Positions 52,238-61,836 of a stretch of 64,000 nucleotides of DNA are shown in pieces. Position 1 is the first letter of the stretch, and each line of letters opens with the position of its first letter. Location: NCBI GenBank assembly GCA_903922735.1, contig CAIXUZ010000076.1:1-64000 (forward strand). Direction: 5' to 3'. The notes under the pieces were generated by a model that had not been told where the DNA came from, searched no databases, and saw only the letters and a list, made by a program, of their open reading frames with translations. The translations under genes and the position numbers were made by a program. The DNA comes from an uncultured Verrucomicrobia subdivision 3 bacterium (GTDB lineage Bacteria > Verrucomicrobiota > Verrucomicrobiia > Limisphaerales > UBA11358).

Positions 52238-54973
52238 TCATTTAAAAACCAACTCTCCTGCATCCTCGACTTTCCAATTTTGGGCGAAGGTGCCGGTCCA
52301 GATCAGCGATGTATTCGCGGCGACCTGCCGAGTGGCGATATTAAACTGCAGTTTCTTGTCCTTCACCGGCACGATGCCAACCGCTTTCAGCGGAATGCGG
52401 AATTCCGCCGTCCAATAATTGTCGCCGACGGAAGTTGCTAGTTTGAGACCGGAATCCTCAAGTCTTTTTTTCGGTTCCACACTGAAACCCGCCACGGTGG
52501 AAGCTTCGGGATTTCCGGAAACAAAACCGTGGATGACGTGGACCGGTCCCTTGCCGGCTGGATCCTTGAAACTAATCTCGACCCCATCGTCCCTGCCCCA
52601 TTCCTTGCCCCGGGTCAGGGCTTTCACATCGCGCACACGATTCACGAGCAGCACGTAAAGAAATTCATCGTCATATGCAGCCCGCGCATAGCTTCTCGGC
52701 GTGGTTTCAGCCACTTTCGTCCGATCCGGCGCCTGCTCGATGACGGCGGGCTTTCCGTTGCCCGTTTTCGGCCATTCGCCCTCGCCTTCCTTGCCGTCGA
52801 GGGCGATGGGCCGCTCAAGCCGATACGCGGGAATCGGCCCCGGCTTTCCCCACAGCACCTTGGCCGGATAAATGATTTTATCGGCGAGCATCGGCTCCTG
52901 GCGCGCCTCGTCCGCCCCTGCGATGGGCCAGGTCGCACGGAGTTCGTCCTGATACAACCCGATTTGATCAAACGGGATTTTCTGAAACCCGGGTATCTTC
53001 CGATATACCGGGGAGTCGTCACGGAGGTTGAAATTGAGATTTTTGGCATCCACAAATCCGGGATCGCCGTCGATCCAGTTGTCTTTGATCTTAATCAACT
53101 GGTCCAATGGCGGCTTCGTCTCATCCTTGCGGCGGATCAACCAGGTCCACGTCCCGCCGACGCGAACATTGCGCGTCACGACATTATATTTTGGTTCGCC
53201 CGGTTCATCCCCAAGAATGTTGACGAGGTAGGGATAATGCGTGCTCCACGGCGGCTGTTGGTATGGGATCTGCGCAAGGGTGAGATTGAGCGTTCCCTTC
53301 TCACCCATATGGACGTAGGCCCGGTCGTCCACATTCACGGCCGGTTCGCAGTCGATAAAGATGTTGTTTTCCACCGTGGTATTGCGGCTGCCGCCGAGCA
53401 CGGTCGCCCACGTTCCATTGAAAAACACGTTGCCAAAGATGGTGTTCCCGGCATTTCCATCGTCGAGATAGACCCCGGACGATCCGATGCCGAATGCGCC
53501 GCGATGATGGATAAAGTTGTAACGGATCATGTTTCCCGTGCAAGTCCAGTTGCGCCCCATGTAAACCGCGCCGGCGTCGTGCGTCTCCAACATCAGGTGG
53601 TGCATTTCATTAAACTCGATGACATGGTCATTGCCCTTGAAGAACACAGCCGAGTGCGGGGCGTGATGGAGCAGGTTGTGGGCGACCAGATGGCCGACAC
53701 CTTCCACATTGATTGCCCCGGCGTAGGTCCGCATCAAACGGCCGAAATGGTGGATATGGTTGTTGACCGCAAAATGCTTGGCCGGCGTCAGTGTGTTCCG
53801 GTCGCCACCATTGAGCATGATGCCCTCGCGCCCCACTTCGGAGATATCGCAGCCCGTCACGCCGTTATGCCGTCCACCCCCCAATGCTCCCGGCGAATCC
53901 TTGATAATAACCGCGGTCCCACCGAGATTGCGCAACGTGCAGCCGGCAATAAGATTCTCCTGCCCGCCTTCAATGATCACCCCGTCGCCTTGCGAGAATT
54001 CGACCGTCAGACCACGCAGCGTTACATGCGAAGCGTCTTTTATGGAGACAACTGGTTTAGCCAGCGTCGAGACCCACACCTGGGATCCCGCCAGCGGCGC
54101 CGGCGGCCAGAAATATAAATTGCCTGCCTTGCGATCCAAATACCATTCGCCGGGCATATCAATTTCTTCCAGCAGATTCAGGGCATAGTAACGCCGCAGC
54201 CCGCTGCCCAAGCCATAAGCGGCGGGCGCGGCGAATTTGATTGTCTGCGCCACGGTGTCAATCGTCCTAACCTTCAGGCTTTCGTCAAACCAGTCCTGGC
54301 ACCAATACCCGTGAAGCATCACGTCGTCCGCCTTCGTCCAACGTTGCGGTCGATCGCCGTGATACAGGAACGTGCCGGGGGTGCCCTTGGGGTTCGCGGG
54401 CGACGGTTTTGCTCCGGACGCTATCGTCCGGGCGACGGTCATCCAAGCATCGTTCGGCCAGCGCGCCAGTTGCATTGGTTGGCCGTTGAAGAAAAATTCT
54501 AAAAGGGGAGCGCTCCCCCGATAAACGTCCGGGAACCTGCCATAATTCGTGATTCCCAGAGCCTTGAGGTCGACTTGAAGAATCTTGTTTCGCGCCGATT
54601 CATTGATGCGGCTGAGAATTTGAGGGTCCGTGACGGGTTTGAAGTCGCTCGCTGAAATCGGGCGTCCGCCCGCCAACCGAACCGTCTCGTCCGGAAATGC
54701 GCGATAAGTGACCGGCCGGTTTTCAGCCCCGCCATCCGCCTGGTTCAATTCAAACGACTGCTCAAGACAATAGCTGCCTCCGCGCAACCACACCGTCACT
54801 CCCTGTTCCTTGAACTTACGGGCTTCCGTGCGTGCCCGATTCAAGGTGGCAAAGGGTTTTGCCTTGGTGCCGGGATTGGCGTCAGCACCGTTGGTGGCGA
54901 CGAAAAAATCGGCAGATGTAGCCGTGTGGGCGAGGAATAACGCAGCAATCAAAATGAGGTATCGAATTTTCAT
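52238..54973 (-). CDS. Secreted right-handed beta-helix protein (GH141-like) with C-terminal sugar-binding domain
   Basis: A 911-residue protein with a signal peptide (MKIRYLILIAALFLAHTATS). It begins with the beta-helix entry motif VATNGADANPGTKAKPFATLNRARTEARKF and PVTYRAFPDETVRLAGG, then carries many helical turns (VTLRGLTVEFSQGDGVIIEG; NNHIHHFGRL; NMIRYNFIHHRGAFGIGSSGVYLDDG). The C-terminal part (about 730-911) is a CBM9/DOMON-like domain (YARAAYDDEFLYVLLVNRVRD to the end). The architecture resembles GH141 and other beta-helix glycan enzymes; the substrate is unknown. Upstream is a 673-bp region with the 275-bp element. Confidence 0.75.
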   Translation of the reverse strand: MKIRYLILIAALFLAHTATSADFFVATNGADANPGTKAKPFATLNRARTEARKFKEQGVTVWLRGGSYCLEQSFELNQADGGAENRPVTYRAFPDETVRLAGGRPISASDFKPVTDPQILSRINESARNKILQVDLKALGITNYGRFPDVYRGSAPLLEFFFNGQPMQLARWPNDAWMTVARTIASGAKPSPANPKGTPGTFLYHGDRPQRWTKADDVMLHGYWCQDWFDESLKVRTIDTVAQTIKFAAPAAYGLGSGLRRYYALNLLEEIDMPGEWYLDRKAGNLYFWPPAPLAGSQVWVSTLAKPVVSIKDASHVTLRGLTVEFSQGDGVIIEGGQENLIAGCTLRNLGGTAVIIKDSPGALGGGRHNGVTGCDISEVGREGIMLNGGDRNTLTPAKHFAVNNHIHHFGRLMRTYAGAINVEGVGHLVAHNLLHHAPHSAVFFKGNDHVIEFNEMHHLMLETHDAGAVYMGRNWTCTGNMIRYNFIHHRGAFGIGSSGVYLDDGNAGNTIFGNVFFNGTWATVLGGSRNTTVENNIFIDCEPAVNVDDRAYVHMGEKGTLNLTLAQIPYQQPPWSTHYPYLVNILGDEPGEPKYNVVTRNVRVGGTWTWLIRRKDETKPPLDQLIKIKDNWIDGDPGFVDAKNLNFNLRDDSPVYRKIPGFQKIPFDQIGLYQDELRATWPIAGADEARQEPMLADKIIYPAKVLWGKPGPIPAYRLERPIALDGKEGEGEWPKTGNGKPAVIEQAPDRTKVAETTPRSYARAAYDDEFLYVLLVNRVRDVKALTRGKEWGRDDGVEISFKDPAGKGPVHVIHGFVSGNPEASTVAGFSVEPKKRLEDSGLKLATSVGDNYWTAEFRIPLKAVGIVPVKDKKLQFNIATRQVAANTSLIWTGTFAQNWKVEDAGELVFK

Positions 54974-55646
54974 GGAAAAAAAGTGGATTGATCCGAGTTT
55001 GGGTTTTTGCTTGCGCCTAGTCAATTACTTGCGTTAAGAAGCTGGATTTTTCATGAGCTAATGTGCTTACCAACAGCTCTTGGGCCGCAACTTTATGGTT
55101 TGATGATCGCCAGCATTTTTCATCCGGCTTTACGCGAACCCGGCCCGCAGGATCTATTCGCCCGCCGGCGGCGGGGAACAGGTTCAGCGCCAGCTTCAAC
55201 AAGAAACTGCGCGATGAATATTTGAATACGAAGTCATTTTTTCCCTTGCAGATACGGGGAAAAAGCTGGAGAAGTGGCGGTGGTATGACAACCGTTCACC
55301 GCCACGTTTAGTGAAATCAGTGGGTAGAAATAACACCTCAACAACTCGAGATTCGCGAATGAAACTCAAAAGAGCCGGTCTAAAAATTTCGAGGAGAGTT
55401 GTTTTCGTTCTGAAGGCTGGCTGGCGAGGCGCGACGATGAAGAATACCCTTCATGGATCTTCGACCGGGGAGCCACGAAGCCAGACGGCCGGCAGCACGA
55501 AAATCCTTTGGCCGGCGGGTCTTTTGTCCGTGGGCGGCGTTGGCTCGGCCTTTACAGCCCGCTGCGGGGATGCTCAGGCCTCGCCGCCTTGCCCACCGCC
55601 AAAATTCCTCGCCGCCGCACCCCTCGCAATTTTCAGACCGGCTCTA
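54974..55646. other. 673-bp intergenic region between divergent polysaccharide genes
   Basis: No gene is supported here. It must contain the promoters of the beta-helix gene (minus) and of GH97 (plus). The left 330 bp are AT-rich near the minus-strand start and hold short open frames without recognisable domains. The right 275 bp are the inverted-repeat element described separately, which runs up to the GH97 start codon. Confidence 0.7.
55371..55645. mobile_element. 275-bp element with 24-bp terminal inverted repeats, next to the GH97 start
   Basis: The ends begin AGAGCCGGTCT (55371-) and, on the other strand, AGAGCCGGTCT (from 55645 inward). Over 24 bp the two ends match at 22 positions. 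No transposase is inside, so it has the form of a MITE-like, non-autonomous element. Its right end stops one base before the A of TAATGC... that opens the GH97 gene, and an in-frame ORF runs right through it from 55311. Flanking target-site duplications were not seen clearly. Confidence 0.75.
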
Positions 55647-58600
55647 ATGCCTTGGCGAATCCTTTTTTTATGTGCCGTCCTGTGGATGGCTTGGTCAACG
55701 GCAGTTCAGGCGACGGACGTTGTCGGCATCAGTATGACGGCGGGGTCTGGAAGCCCGAATTTAATGTCGGCGGCAGATTTGGCGGGCGCACCGGGCGTGC
55801 GAAACGGTAATTGGAATAATGCGACCGCCGCCGGCACGCTGTCGGCGGGAACAATTACCAACCAATCCGGCGCGGTGGTCGCCGGGTTGGCGGTGTCCAT
55901 CACCACTTCTAATAATATTAGCCAGCGGGCCACGGGAACCGCCAATGACACCAAGATGTTCGGTGATGACATCGACCATGTTCCCAATAACAGCCCGACC
56001 ATCATCCGCGTAACCGGAATTCCCTACACCAACTACAATGTCTATTTCTATGAATACGACACCGAAGTCGGCAGCGGTTCCGCCAACACGCGGGGCGGAT
56101 ATTTTGCGATGACCAACAGTGTCAACCCGGTTCCGGTTCTGCGCTACATGAGGAATCAGGACAGCAGCTACAATCAGTTATCGCCGGTGGACAGCAGCGG
56201 CAGCGGCTATGTGCAGTCCACCACGGCCGCCATTGCGACCACCGACACTTGGGCCAGCGTTCAAGGCGGCAATTATGTCCGGTTCACCAGCCTGACGAAC
56301 CCGGATTTTACGGCCATCATCGGCACGATCGGCGCCAGCGCCGCTTACAAGGACATATTAGGGCGTTGCATCACAAACGGGAACGCGGTGGCGCGGTTGA
56401 AGTTTGCCGGTTTTCAAATCCAGCAGGCAGGAAGCCCGGGATGGAACACGAACCCGGTGGTGATGCCGGCGGCGACGCAGAACCAGCCCTACACGAACAC
56501 GCTGGCCGATTGGGCCACGCCACCGCTGGGAGGTTCGCTGACATTCAGCAAGGCCGGCGGGCCCGCGTGGCTATCGGTCGCGGCCAGTGGCGACTTGAGC
56601 GGCACGCCCGGCGCCGGCGACGTTGGCACGAACAGTTTCACCGTGCGGGTAACTGATTCCAGCACGCTGACCAACGACGCGACGGTGCTGATCAATGTTC
56701 TGCCCGTCGGGGTAAACGGCACGCCGGTTCAACTGGCGTCGCCCGACGGCCGACTGATACTGACCTTCGCCGTCAGTAATTTCAACGGCTCGGCGGGCTG
56801 TCCCGTTTACAGTATCACTAAAACAGGGCAGACGCTCATCGCTGTTTCCAAGCTGGGCCTGACTTTTGGAACCGGTTTACTCGGCACTTACCTGACCAAC
56901 CTGAGCCAGGTTTTCACCTCCAGCAACAGTGTCTGGCAGCCGGTTTATGGTGAGCGCAGCACAGTCACGAACAATTACAATCAACTCATGGTCAACCTGC
57001 AGGAAGCGGTGTGGCCCAACCGGTGGTTGCAACTCACCTTCCGCGCCTATAACGAAGGGGTGGCTTTTTGCTACACGATTCCCGCGCAAACCGGTCTGTC
57101 CGGGGCCAGCAACCTTACGGAGCAGACTGAGTTCCGGTTTGATGGAAATTATCCCGCCTGGACAACGACCTCCGCCCAGGGAATTTACAGTTCCAACACC
57201 ATCAGCGGCGTTCCTTCTGGCTGCGAACGCCCGCTGCCGGTGCAATTGGCCACCAATATGTTTGTGGCCCTGGGTGAGGCGCGGCTGGTGGATTATGCGC
57301 GGATGAAATTTGCCCCGCTCGCGGGCGCAACCAACAGTCTGGTCAGCCTGCTGGATGGACCGGTGAACAGTTCGTTGCCGCTGACCACGCCGTGGCGCTT
57401 TATCCTGGCCGGCGACAGTCCGGGACAATTATTGGAGAATAACTTTCTCGTGCTGAACCTGAACGATCCGTGCGCCCTGACGAACACCGCCTGGATCAAA
57501 CCGGGCAAGGTGATCCGCGAAACGACGGTCACCACCAACGGCGGCTACGCCTGCGTGAACTTCGCCGTGAAACACCGGCTGCAATATTTCGAGTATGACG
57601 CCGGCTGGTATGGGCCGGAAAACACGACCCCGGACGCGACGCAGCCGAAGGCCGGACTGGATTTGCAGAACGTGATCAACTACGCCAACTCCAATGGAGT
57701 CGGGGTCATTCTCTACGTCAATTGGCTGGCCATGACCAATCAACTGAACCTGCTGCCGCCGCTTTACCAGAGCTGGGGCGTCAAGGGCATCAAATATGGC
57801 TTCGTCGGCCCCAACAGCGCCATCGGCCAACAGACGCCCAATGCCATCGTGAACCAAGCCGTACGCATTTGCGCCACCAACCAGATCCTGTGCGACGCGC
57901 ACGACGAATTCCGTCCGTCCGGATACACGCGGACTTATCCCAACCTGATGACCGTCGAAGGCCTTCTGGGCGATGAAGGCACGCCAACCACGACACAGGA
58001 CACCACCGAACTGTTTTCGCGAATGCTCGCCGGCGGGGCGGATCACACGGTCTGCTACTTTGACGCCCGCGTGACAAACAACTGGAGTTACGTCTATCAA
58101 CTGGCCAAGGCCGTCTGCTTCTACAGCCCGTGGCAGTTCCTTTATTGGTATGACATTCCGACGAACTCCCCGGGCTATGTCAGCGGCGGCAATGACAAGA
58201 TCAACGATGTGCCGGAGCTGGAATTTTACGACTATCTGCCCACGGTCTGGGATGAAACGCGGGTGTTGCAGAGTTGCATCGGCCAATATGCCATCATCGC
58301 GCGGCGCACGGGCAACGACTGGTTCATCGGCGCGATGAACGCCAATTCCAGCCGCACCTTTGCCGTGCCACTGGACTTTTTGACACCCGGCCAGAAATAC
58401 ATCGAGAACGTCTATACGCAAGACCCGAACATTCCGACGCGCACCCAGGTCCGGATTGACCGGTTGGTGGTGGATTCCACAGCGACGAATTTTCTGACGC
58501 TGGCCGCCTCCAGCGGCGCAGCGGTCCGCCTGACGCCGGCCATACCGCCGGCCGCTCAAAGCCTGTCGCTGTCGGCCAAAAACGGTTTCAGTCTGATTTC

Positions 58601-58775
58601 TTCGGGACATCTGGGCACGGCCTATTCGCTTTACGCCACCACCAACCTCACCCTGCCCGCCGCCCAATGGACACTGCTGGCGGGGACAAACCTGGTTGCG
58701 ACCAGTCCTTTCACGAACAATGACGCCACGGCCACGAACCAGCGACAACGGTTTTACCGTTACTCTGCTCCATAA
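55647..58775 (+). CDS. Secreted GH97 family glycoside hydrolase with N-terminal domains
   Basis: A 1042-residue protein from MPWRILFLCAVLW, a clean signal peptide (cleaved near VQATDV). The frame is open 336 bp further upstream, through the 275-bp element, but that part is not protein-like. Residues about 25-270 form an unrecognised beta domain, 270-365 an Ig/cadherin-like domain (WNTNPVVMPAATQNQPYTNT) and 370-1010 the GH97 unit: beta-sandwich, then the catalytic barrel with FEYDAGWYG, GVGVILYVNW, GIKYGFVGPNS and AHDEFRPSGYTRTYPNLMTVEG. GH97 enzymes act on alpha-glucosides or alpha-galactosides; which one is not decided. It ends in a short C-terminal beta extension. Confidence 0.88.
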   Translation: MPWRILFLCAVLWMAWSTAVQATDVVGISMTAGSGSPNLMSAADLAGAPGVRNGNWNNATAAGTLSAGTITNQSGAVVAGLAVSITTSNNISQRATGTANDTKMFGDDIDHVPNNSPTIIRVTGIPYTNYNVYFYEYDTEVGSGSANTRGGYFAMTNSVNPVPVLRYMRNQDSSYNQLSPVDSSGSGYVQSTTAAIATTDTWASVQGGNYVRFTSLTNPDFTAIIGTIGASAAYKDILGRCITNGNAVARLKFAGFQIQQAGSPGWNTNPVVMPAATQNQPYTNTLADWATPPLGGSLTFSKAGGPAWLSVAASGDLSGTPGAGDVGTNSFTVRVTDSSTLTNDATVLINVLPVGVNGTPVQLASPDGRLILTFAVSNFNGSAGCPVYSITKTGQTLIAVSKLGLTFGTGLLGTYLTNLSQVFTSSNSVWQPVYGERSTVTNNYNQLMVNLQEAVWPNRWLQLTFRAYNEGVAFCYTIPAQTGLSGASNLTEQTEFRFDGNYPAWTTTSAQGIYSSNTISGVPSGCERPLPVQLATNMFVALGEARLVDYARMKFAPLAGATNSLVSLLDGPVNSSLPLTTPWRFILAGDSPGQLLENNFLVLNLNDPCALTNTAWIKPGKVIRETTVTTNGGYACVNFAVKHRLQYFEYDAGWYGPENTTPDATQPKAGLDLQNVINYANSNGVGVILYVNWLAMTNQLNLLPPLYQSWGVKGIKYGFVGPNSAIGQQTPNAIVNQAVRICATNQILCDAHDEFRPSGYTRTYPNLMTVEGLLGDEGTPTTTQDTTELFSRMLAGGADHTVCYFDARVTNNWSYVYQLAKAVCFYSPWQFLYWYDIPTNSPGYVSGGNDKINDVPELEFYDYLPTVWDETRVLQSCIGQYAIIARRTGNDWFIGAMNANSSRTFAVPLDFLTPGQKYIENVYTQDPNIPTRTQVRIDRLVVDSTATNFLTLAASSGAAVRLTPAIPPAAQSLSLSAKNGFSLISSGHLGTAYSLYATTNLTLPAAQWTLLAGTNLVATSPFTNNDATATNQRQRFYRYSAP

Positions 58776-58985
58776 GTGGGAAACTGATTTTAAATGAATT
58801 TCTAACCCGCCGCAAATCGCAGGATTTTTCCCAGGAAGCATCGACGAGATTCTTTCCGCAGCTCCAGTTTATCGACCGGCGCGAACAACGACCTCAATTC
58901 ACTGGTCGAGTTCATCGGATTTGCCCCGGCGCTTCAGCGCGAGGCTGGGCAGCGTTGGCACTGTGCTTTCGGGTGTAGAGCTGAG

Positions 58986-61604
58986 CTATTGGGTTTCCTT
59001 GAGCCGGATGGACTCAATGGCCACGCTGACGCCATCGAGGCTGCCGGGATCAAACCGCAAACCAGTGATCAGGCCGCGCCAGCGCGGGTGACCGGCCAGG
59101 CGCACGGTCATATCGTGAAACTGACCATCGCCGCGGATGGCAAAATGCAGGCTGCTGGCTTCATTCACCGGCGCGGTCTTGGTGATCCAGAATAATTGCC
59201 CATCAATGTCACGACTGGCCTTGAGGCGAATCACAAAATCGGAGTATTTTGCGGCCCGGAGCGTGAGCGGCGGGCTGCTGAGAATGGGATCGCGTCCGCG
59301 CGTGGCGAAACACAAAGCGCCGTTTTCAATACGCAAATTGCTCATGTTGCCGCCTTGCCAGCCGAGCGGGCTGGAGGCGCTGGTGAAGTCCCATTTGGTC
59401 GTGGGCGGCTCAACCGGAACGTCATAAGGTCCGCGGCCGACATCCGCGGGGACGATTTCCGCCGGCTTGGGCGATGATGGCGAAAAAACCTGGCGAATCG
59501 CGTCGAGATAGCCAAAGCCGAATTCGCGGTGGGGTTCGATATAGCTGCCTTCGCCCAATTCATTCCAGGCTTCGACGAAAAGCATTTTCAATTTGGGATC
59601 CGATTCGCGGGTGTCCAAAAACTTTTTGGCATCCTCCAAATGGCGTTTGAACAATTCCGGGGTGCGGCCAAAGCGCTCGACGGCGCGGGCGCCGGCCCAG
59701 GGGCGGTCATCCCAGCCAGCCGCCACCGGCGGAATCAGCTTCAGAACATTGGCGGCGGCGAGTTTTTCCCAGGCGGCTTTGTAGCCCTCAATGTTCTTTT
59801 CGTAGGAAGCCCGGCGGGCAACCAACTCTTCGGGATTCATGTTCAAACGGGGCCAGTTGTAGCAGGAAATGGCGTCATAACCCATTTCCTTCAACTGCGG
59901 CAGGTAATTCGTGCTGTCGTTGTTGCAGGCCACCAGGTAGAGGCCTTTCAGGCCAGCCTCACGGCACAGGGCGCGCATTTTCTCAAACGATGCTTTCACC
60001 GCCTCAAGGCCCATGTCTTTGGCGGGATTTCTAGGAGCAAACATGACCACCACCGGTTTGCCTTCCACTTTCAGATAATTGGAGCGCTTGAAATAATTAT
60101 TGATCCAGAACGCGGTCATATTCTCAAAATCCCTGGCGGAGTGCGAACCGGGCTGGTTGTGATTGGCATAAAGCAGACAGAAGTTGAGCATGTTTCCGTA
60201 GCGCGACTTGAACAGCGCGTCCAAGCCCTGTTCGTTGTGCTGGTGGCCCCGGTCCCAATACCAGTCGTAGAGGAAAAAGTTGATGCCCGATTCCACGGCC
60301 CATTTGATCTGCCAGTCGGCCACTTCCGGGTCGCCTTCGTGATACCAGCCCAGCAGCGGTTTGCGCTCGGGGAAGGGCTGAATCCGCGACCAGCGCACCG
60401 CCGTGTCCCAGCCGGGATAATAATATGCGCCGATCAGATAATCGCTCTTCACCGGATGGGGCACCGGCACATAGTCGGCCTTGGGCAGGTTCAATGGCGC
60501 GCGAAAATCCAGCCTGGCGGCAATGGGCGACGCCCCAGCCAGCGTCAGCATGGCTTCGGCGGTGCCGGGTTGATCCGCCTGCACCGTCCATGAAATTTTT
60601 TCGGGAGAATTAAATTCAAGCTGGGCCGGCACGGCACCGGAATTTATCAGGCGCGCCCCCTTCAGTTGCAATTGCGGTGTCAAATTGTGCGCCGGCTCGC
60701 CGCCGTGGTTGACCACCATCGCTTCAAGCTGCACCGGCTTGCCGGAGCGGACAATGGCATCGGACAAACCGAAACTGGTGACTTCCAGATCGGCGGGCCC
60801 TTGCGGATCTTCCCCCAAGGCCAGCAGTTCAATTTGCCTGGCTCCCTCCGCTGTCACGCGCAGATTCACAATCTGGCCGCGCCAGGACCCCTTGTCATTG
60901 AGGTCGATGTTATAGGTATGAGCCAAACCATCGCCGCGCAGAGGAAAAGTCATCGGCTGAAGTCCGTTGGTGGCGTTGCTGGCAAAACCGATCTGGCATT
61001 GACTGTTCGCTCCAATGGCGGTCGTCAGGCGCAGGGACAGGATTGAACCCTGGCTTGCCGGCCAGTTCAAGCGACCACGCCAGGCGCCATTCTCCAATTT
61101 CACATTATGCAGGGGCAAAGCCACCGCTTCACCCGGTGTGGCCTCGACAATTCGCAGCGCCTTGATCAGGTAATGTCCGCCTTGTTGTTCGGGAAAATCG
61201 AGGCGCAGGCGGATGATCTTTTTTTCCCCCTGCCAGAACGGCTCAATCCGATAGGTCTGCATTCCCGTGGCAATGGCAAACGGAGTGAGCTTGCCGGAGG
61301 CAAAACCACCGTGAGGCGAATTGGTGGTTCCGGTCCAAAAAAACATGCCGCTGCCGGCAACATCGCTTTGCATTTCCAATTCGATATATTGCGAAGATGT
61401 GGCTGCAAAGGCGTCAAAGACCGCGCTGATCAGCATCGAATCGCCTTTCACGGTTTCCACGGACAGCCCGCCGTTCTCAACGTGCTTGTCTTTCACCGCC
61501 CCCCCCTGCCATTTGACTATTTCGTCCACTTTGAACTCGCGGACCACGGTGGCAGAATAAGATTGGGCCGCGACGAACAGGAGCAGGATAAGGAGGGTGC
61601 GCAT
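58986..61604 (-). CDS. Secreted GH99-like (WbsX-type) glycoside hydrolase with flanking beta domains
   Basis: An 872-residue protein with a signal peptide (MRTLLILLLFVAAQSYSA). Residues about 20-260 hold two jelly-roll-like sugar-binding domains (EMQSDVAGSGMFFWTGTTNS), 260-375 a spacer domain, 380-720 the WbsX/GH99-like barrel (YLIGAYYYPGWDTAVRWSR, VESGINFFLYDWYWDRGHQHNEQG, FVEAWNELGEGSYIEPHREFGFGYLDAI) and 735-872 a C-terminal beta domain. Relatives act on mannose-type or other surface glycans; the substrate is unproven. It is convergent with GH97, 210 bp apart. Confidence 0.85.
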   Translation of the reverse strand: MRTLLILLLFVAAQSYSATVVREFKVDEIVKWQGGAVKDKHVENGGLSVETVKGDSMLISAVFDAFAATSSQYIELEMQSDVAGSGMFFWTGTTNSPHGGFASGKLTPFAIATGMQTYRIEPFWQGEKKIIRLRLDFPEQQGGHYLIKALRIVEATPGEAVALPLHNVKLENGAWRGRLNWPASQGSILSLRLTTAIGANSQCQIGFASNATNGLQPMTFPLRGDGLAHTYNIDLNDKGSWRGQIVNLRVTAEGARQIELLALGEDPQGPADLEVTSFGLSDAIVRSGKPVQLEAMVVNHGGEPAHNLTPQLQLKGARLINSGAVPAQLEFNSPEKISWTVQADQPGTAEAMLTLAGASPIAARLDFRAPLNLPKADYVPVPHPVKSDYLIGAYYYPGWDTAVRWSRIQPFPERKPLLGWYHEGDPEVADWQIKWAVESGINFFLYDWYWDRGHQHNEQGLDALFKSRYGNMLNFCLLYANHNQPGSHSARDFENMTAFWINNYFKRSNYLKVEGKPVVVMFAPRNPAKDMGLEAVKASFEKMRALCREAGLKGLYLVACNNDSTNYLPQLKEMGYDAISCYNWPRLNMNPEELVARRASYEKNIEGYKAAWEKLAAANVLKLIPPVAAGWDDRPWAGARAVERFGRTPELFKRHLEDAKKFLDTRESDPKLKMLFVEAWNELGEGSYIEPHREFGFGYLDAIRQVFSPSSPKPAEIVPADVGRGPYDVPVEPPTTKWDFTSASSPLGWQGGNMSNLRIENGALCFATRGRDPILSSPPLTLRAAKYSDFVIRLKASRDIDGQLFWITKTAPVNEASSLHFAIRGDGQFHDMTVRLAGHPRWRGLITGLRFDPGSLDGVSVAIESIRLKETQ

Positions 61605-61654
61605 GATTGAAGGTAAGGATGTTTTATAGATGGGCGCAAGGTTGTATTCGACTT

Positions 61655-61701
61655 AGAGCCGGCCTGAAAATTCCGAGGCGGGCTGTTTTCGTTATGAAGC
61701 C
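61655..61701 (+). repeat. Solo end of the 275-bp element
   Basis: This 47-bp stretch matches the left end of the element at 55371-55417 at 39 of 47 positions by eye (both begin AGAGCCGG and share TGTTTTCGTT). The other end is missing. It lies in the 232-bp gap before the Gfo/Idh-like gene, between divergent genes. Confidence 0.7.
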
Positions 61702-61836
61702 AGAGGTGAATGCACAAAAGTATCGGAAGTCGTTACAAAAGGCGGTGCACTCCGACCCCAAGGCTTGTATGGTCATTCAACGCCTCGTATATTTAATCAC
61801 CAAACCACCACTGACTGTTTACCGAACCATCCCCCG

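Noticed and set aside
55311-55646. N-terminal 112-residue extension of the GH97 protein
   Set aside because: It is a translation of the 275-bp inverted-repeat element; a clean signal peptide begins at 55647.
58776-58985. Possible gene remnant between GH97 and the GH99-like gene
   Set aside because: Both strands read poorly and no domain is recognisable; nothing supported.
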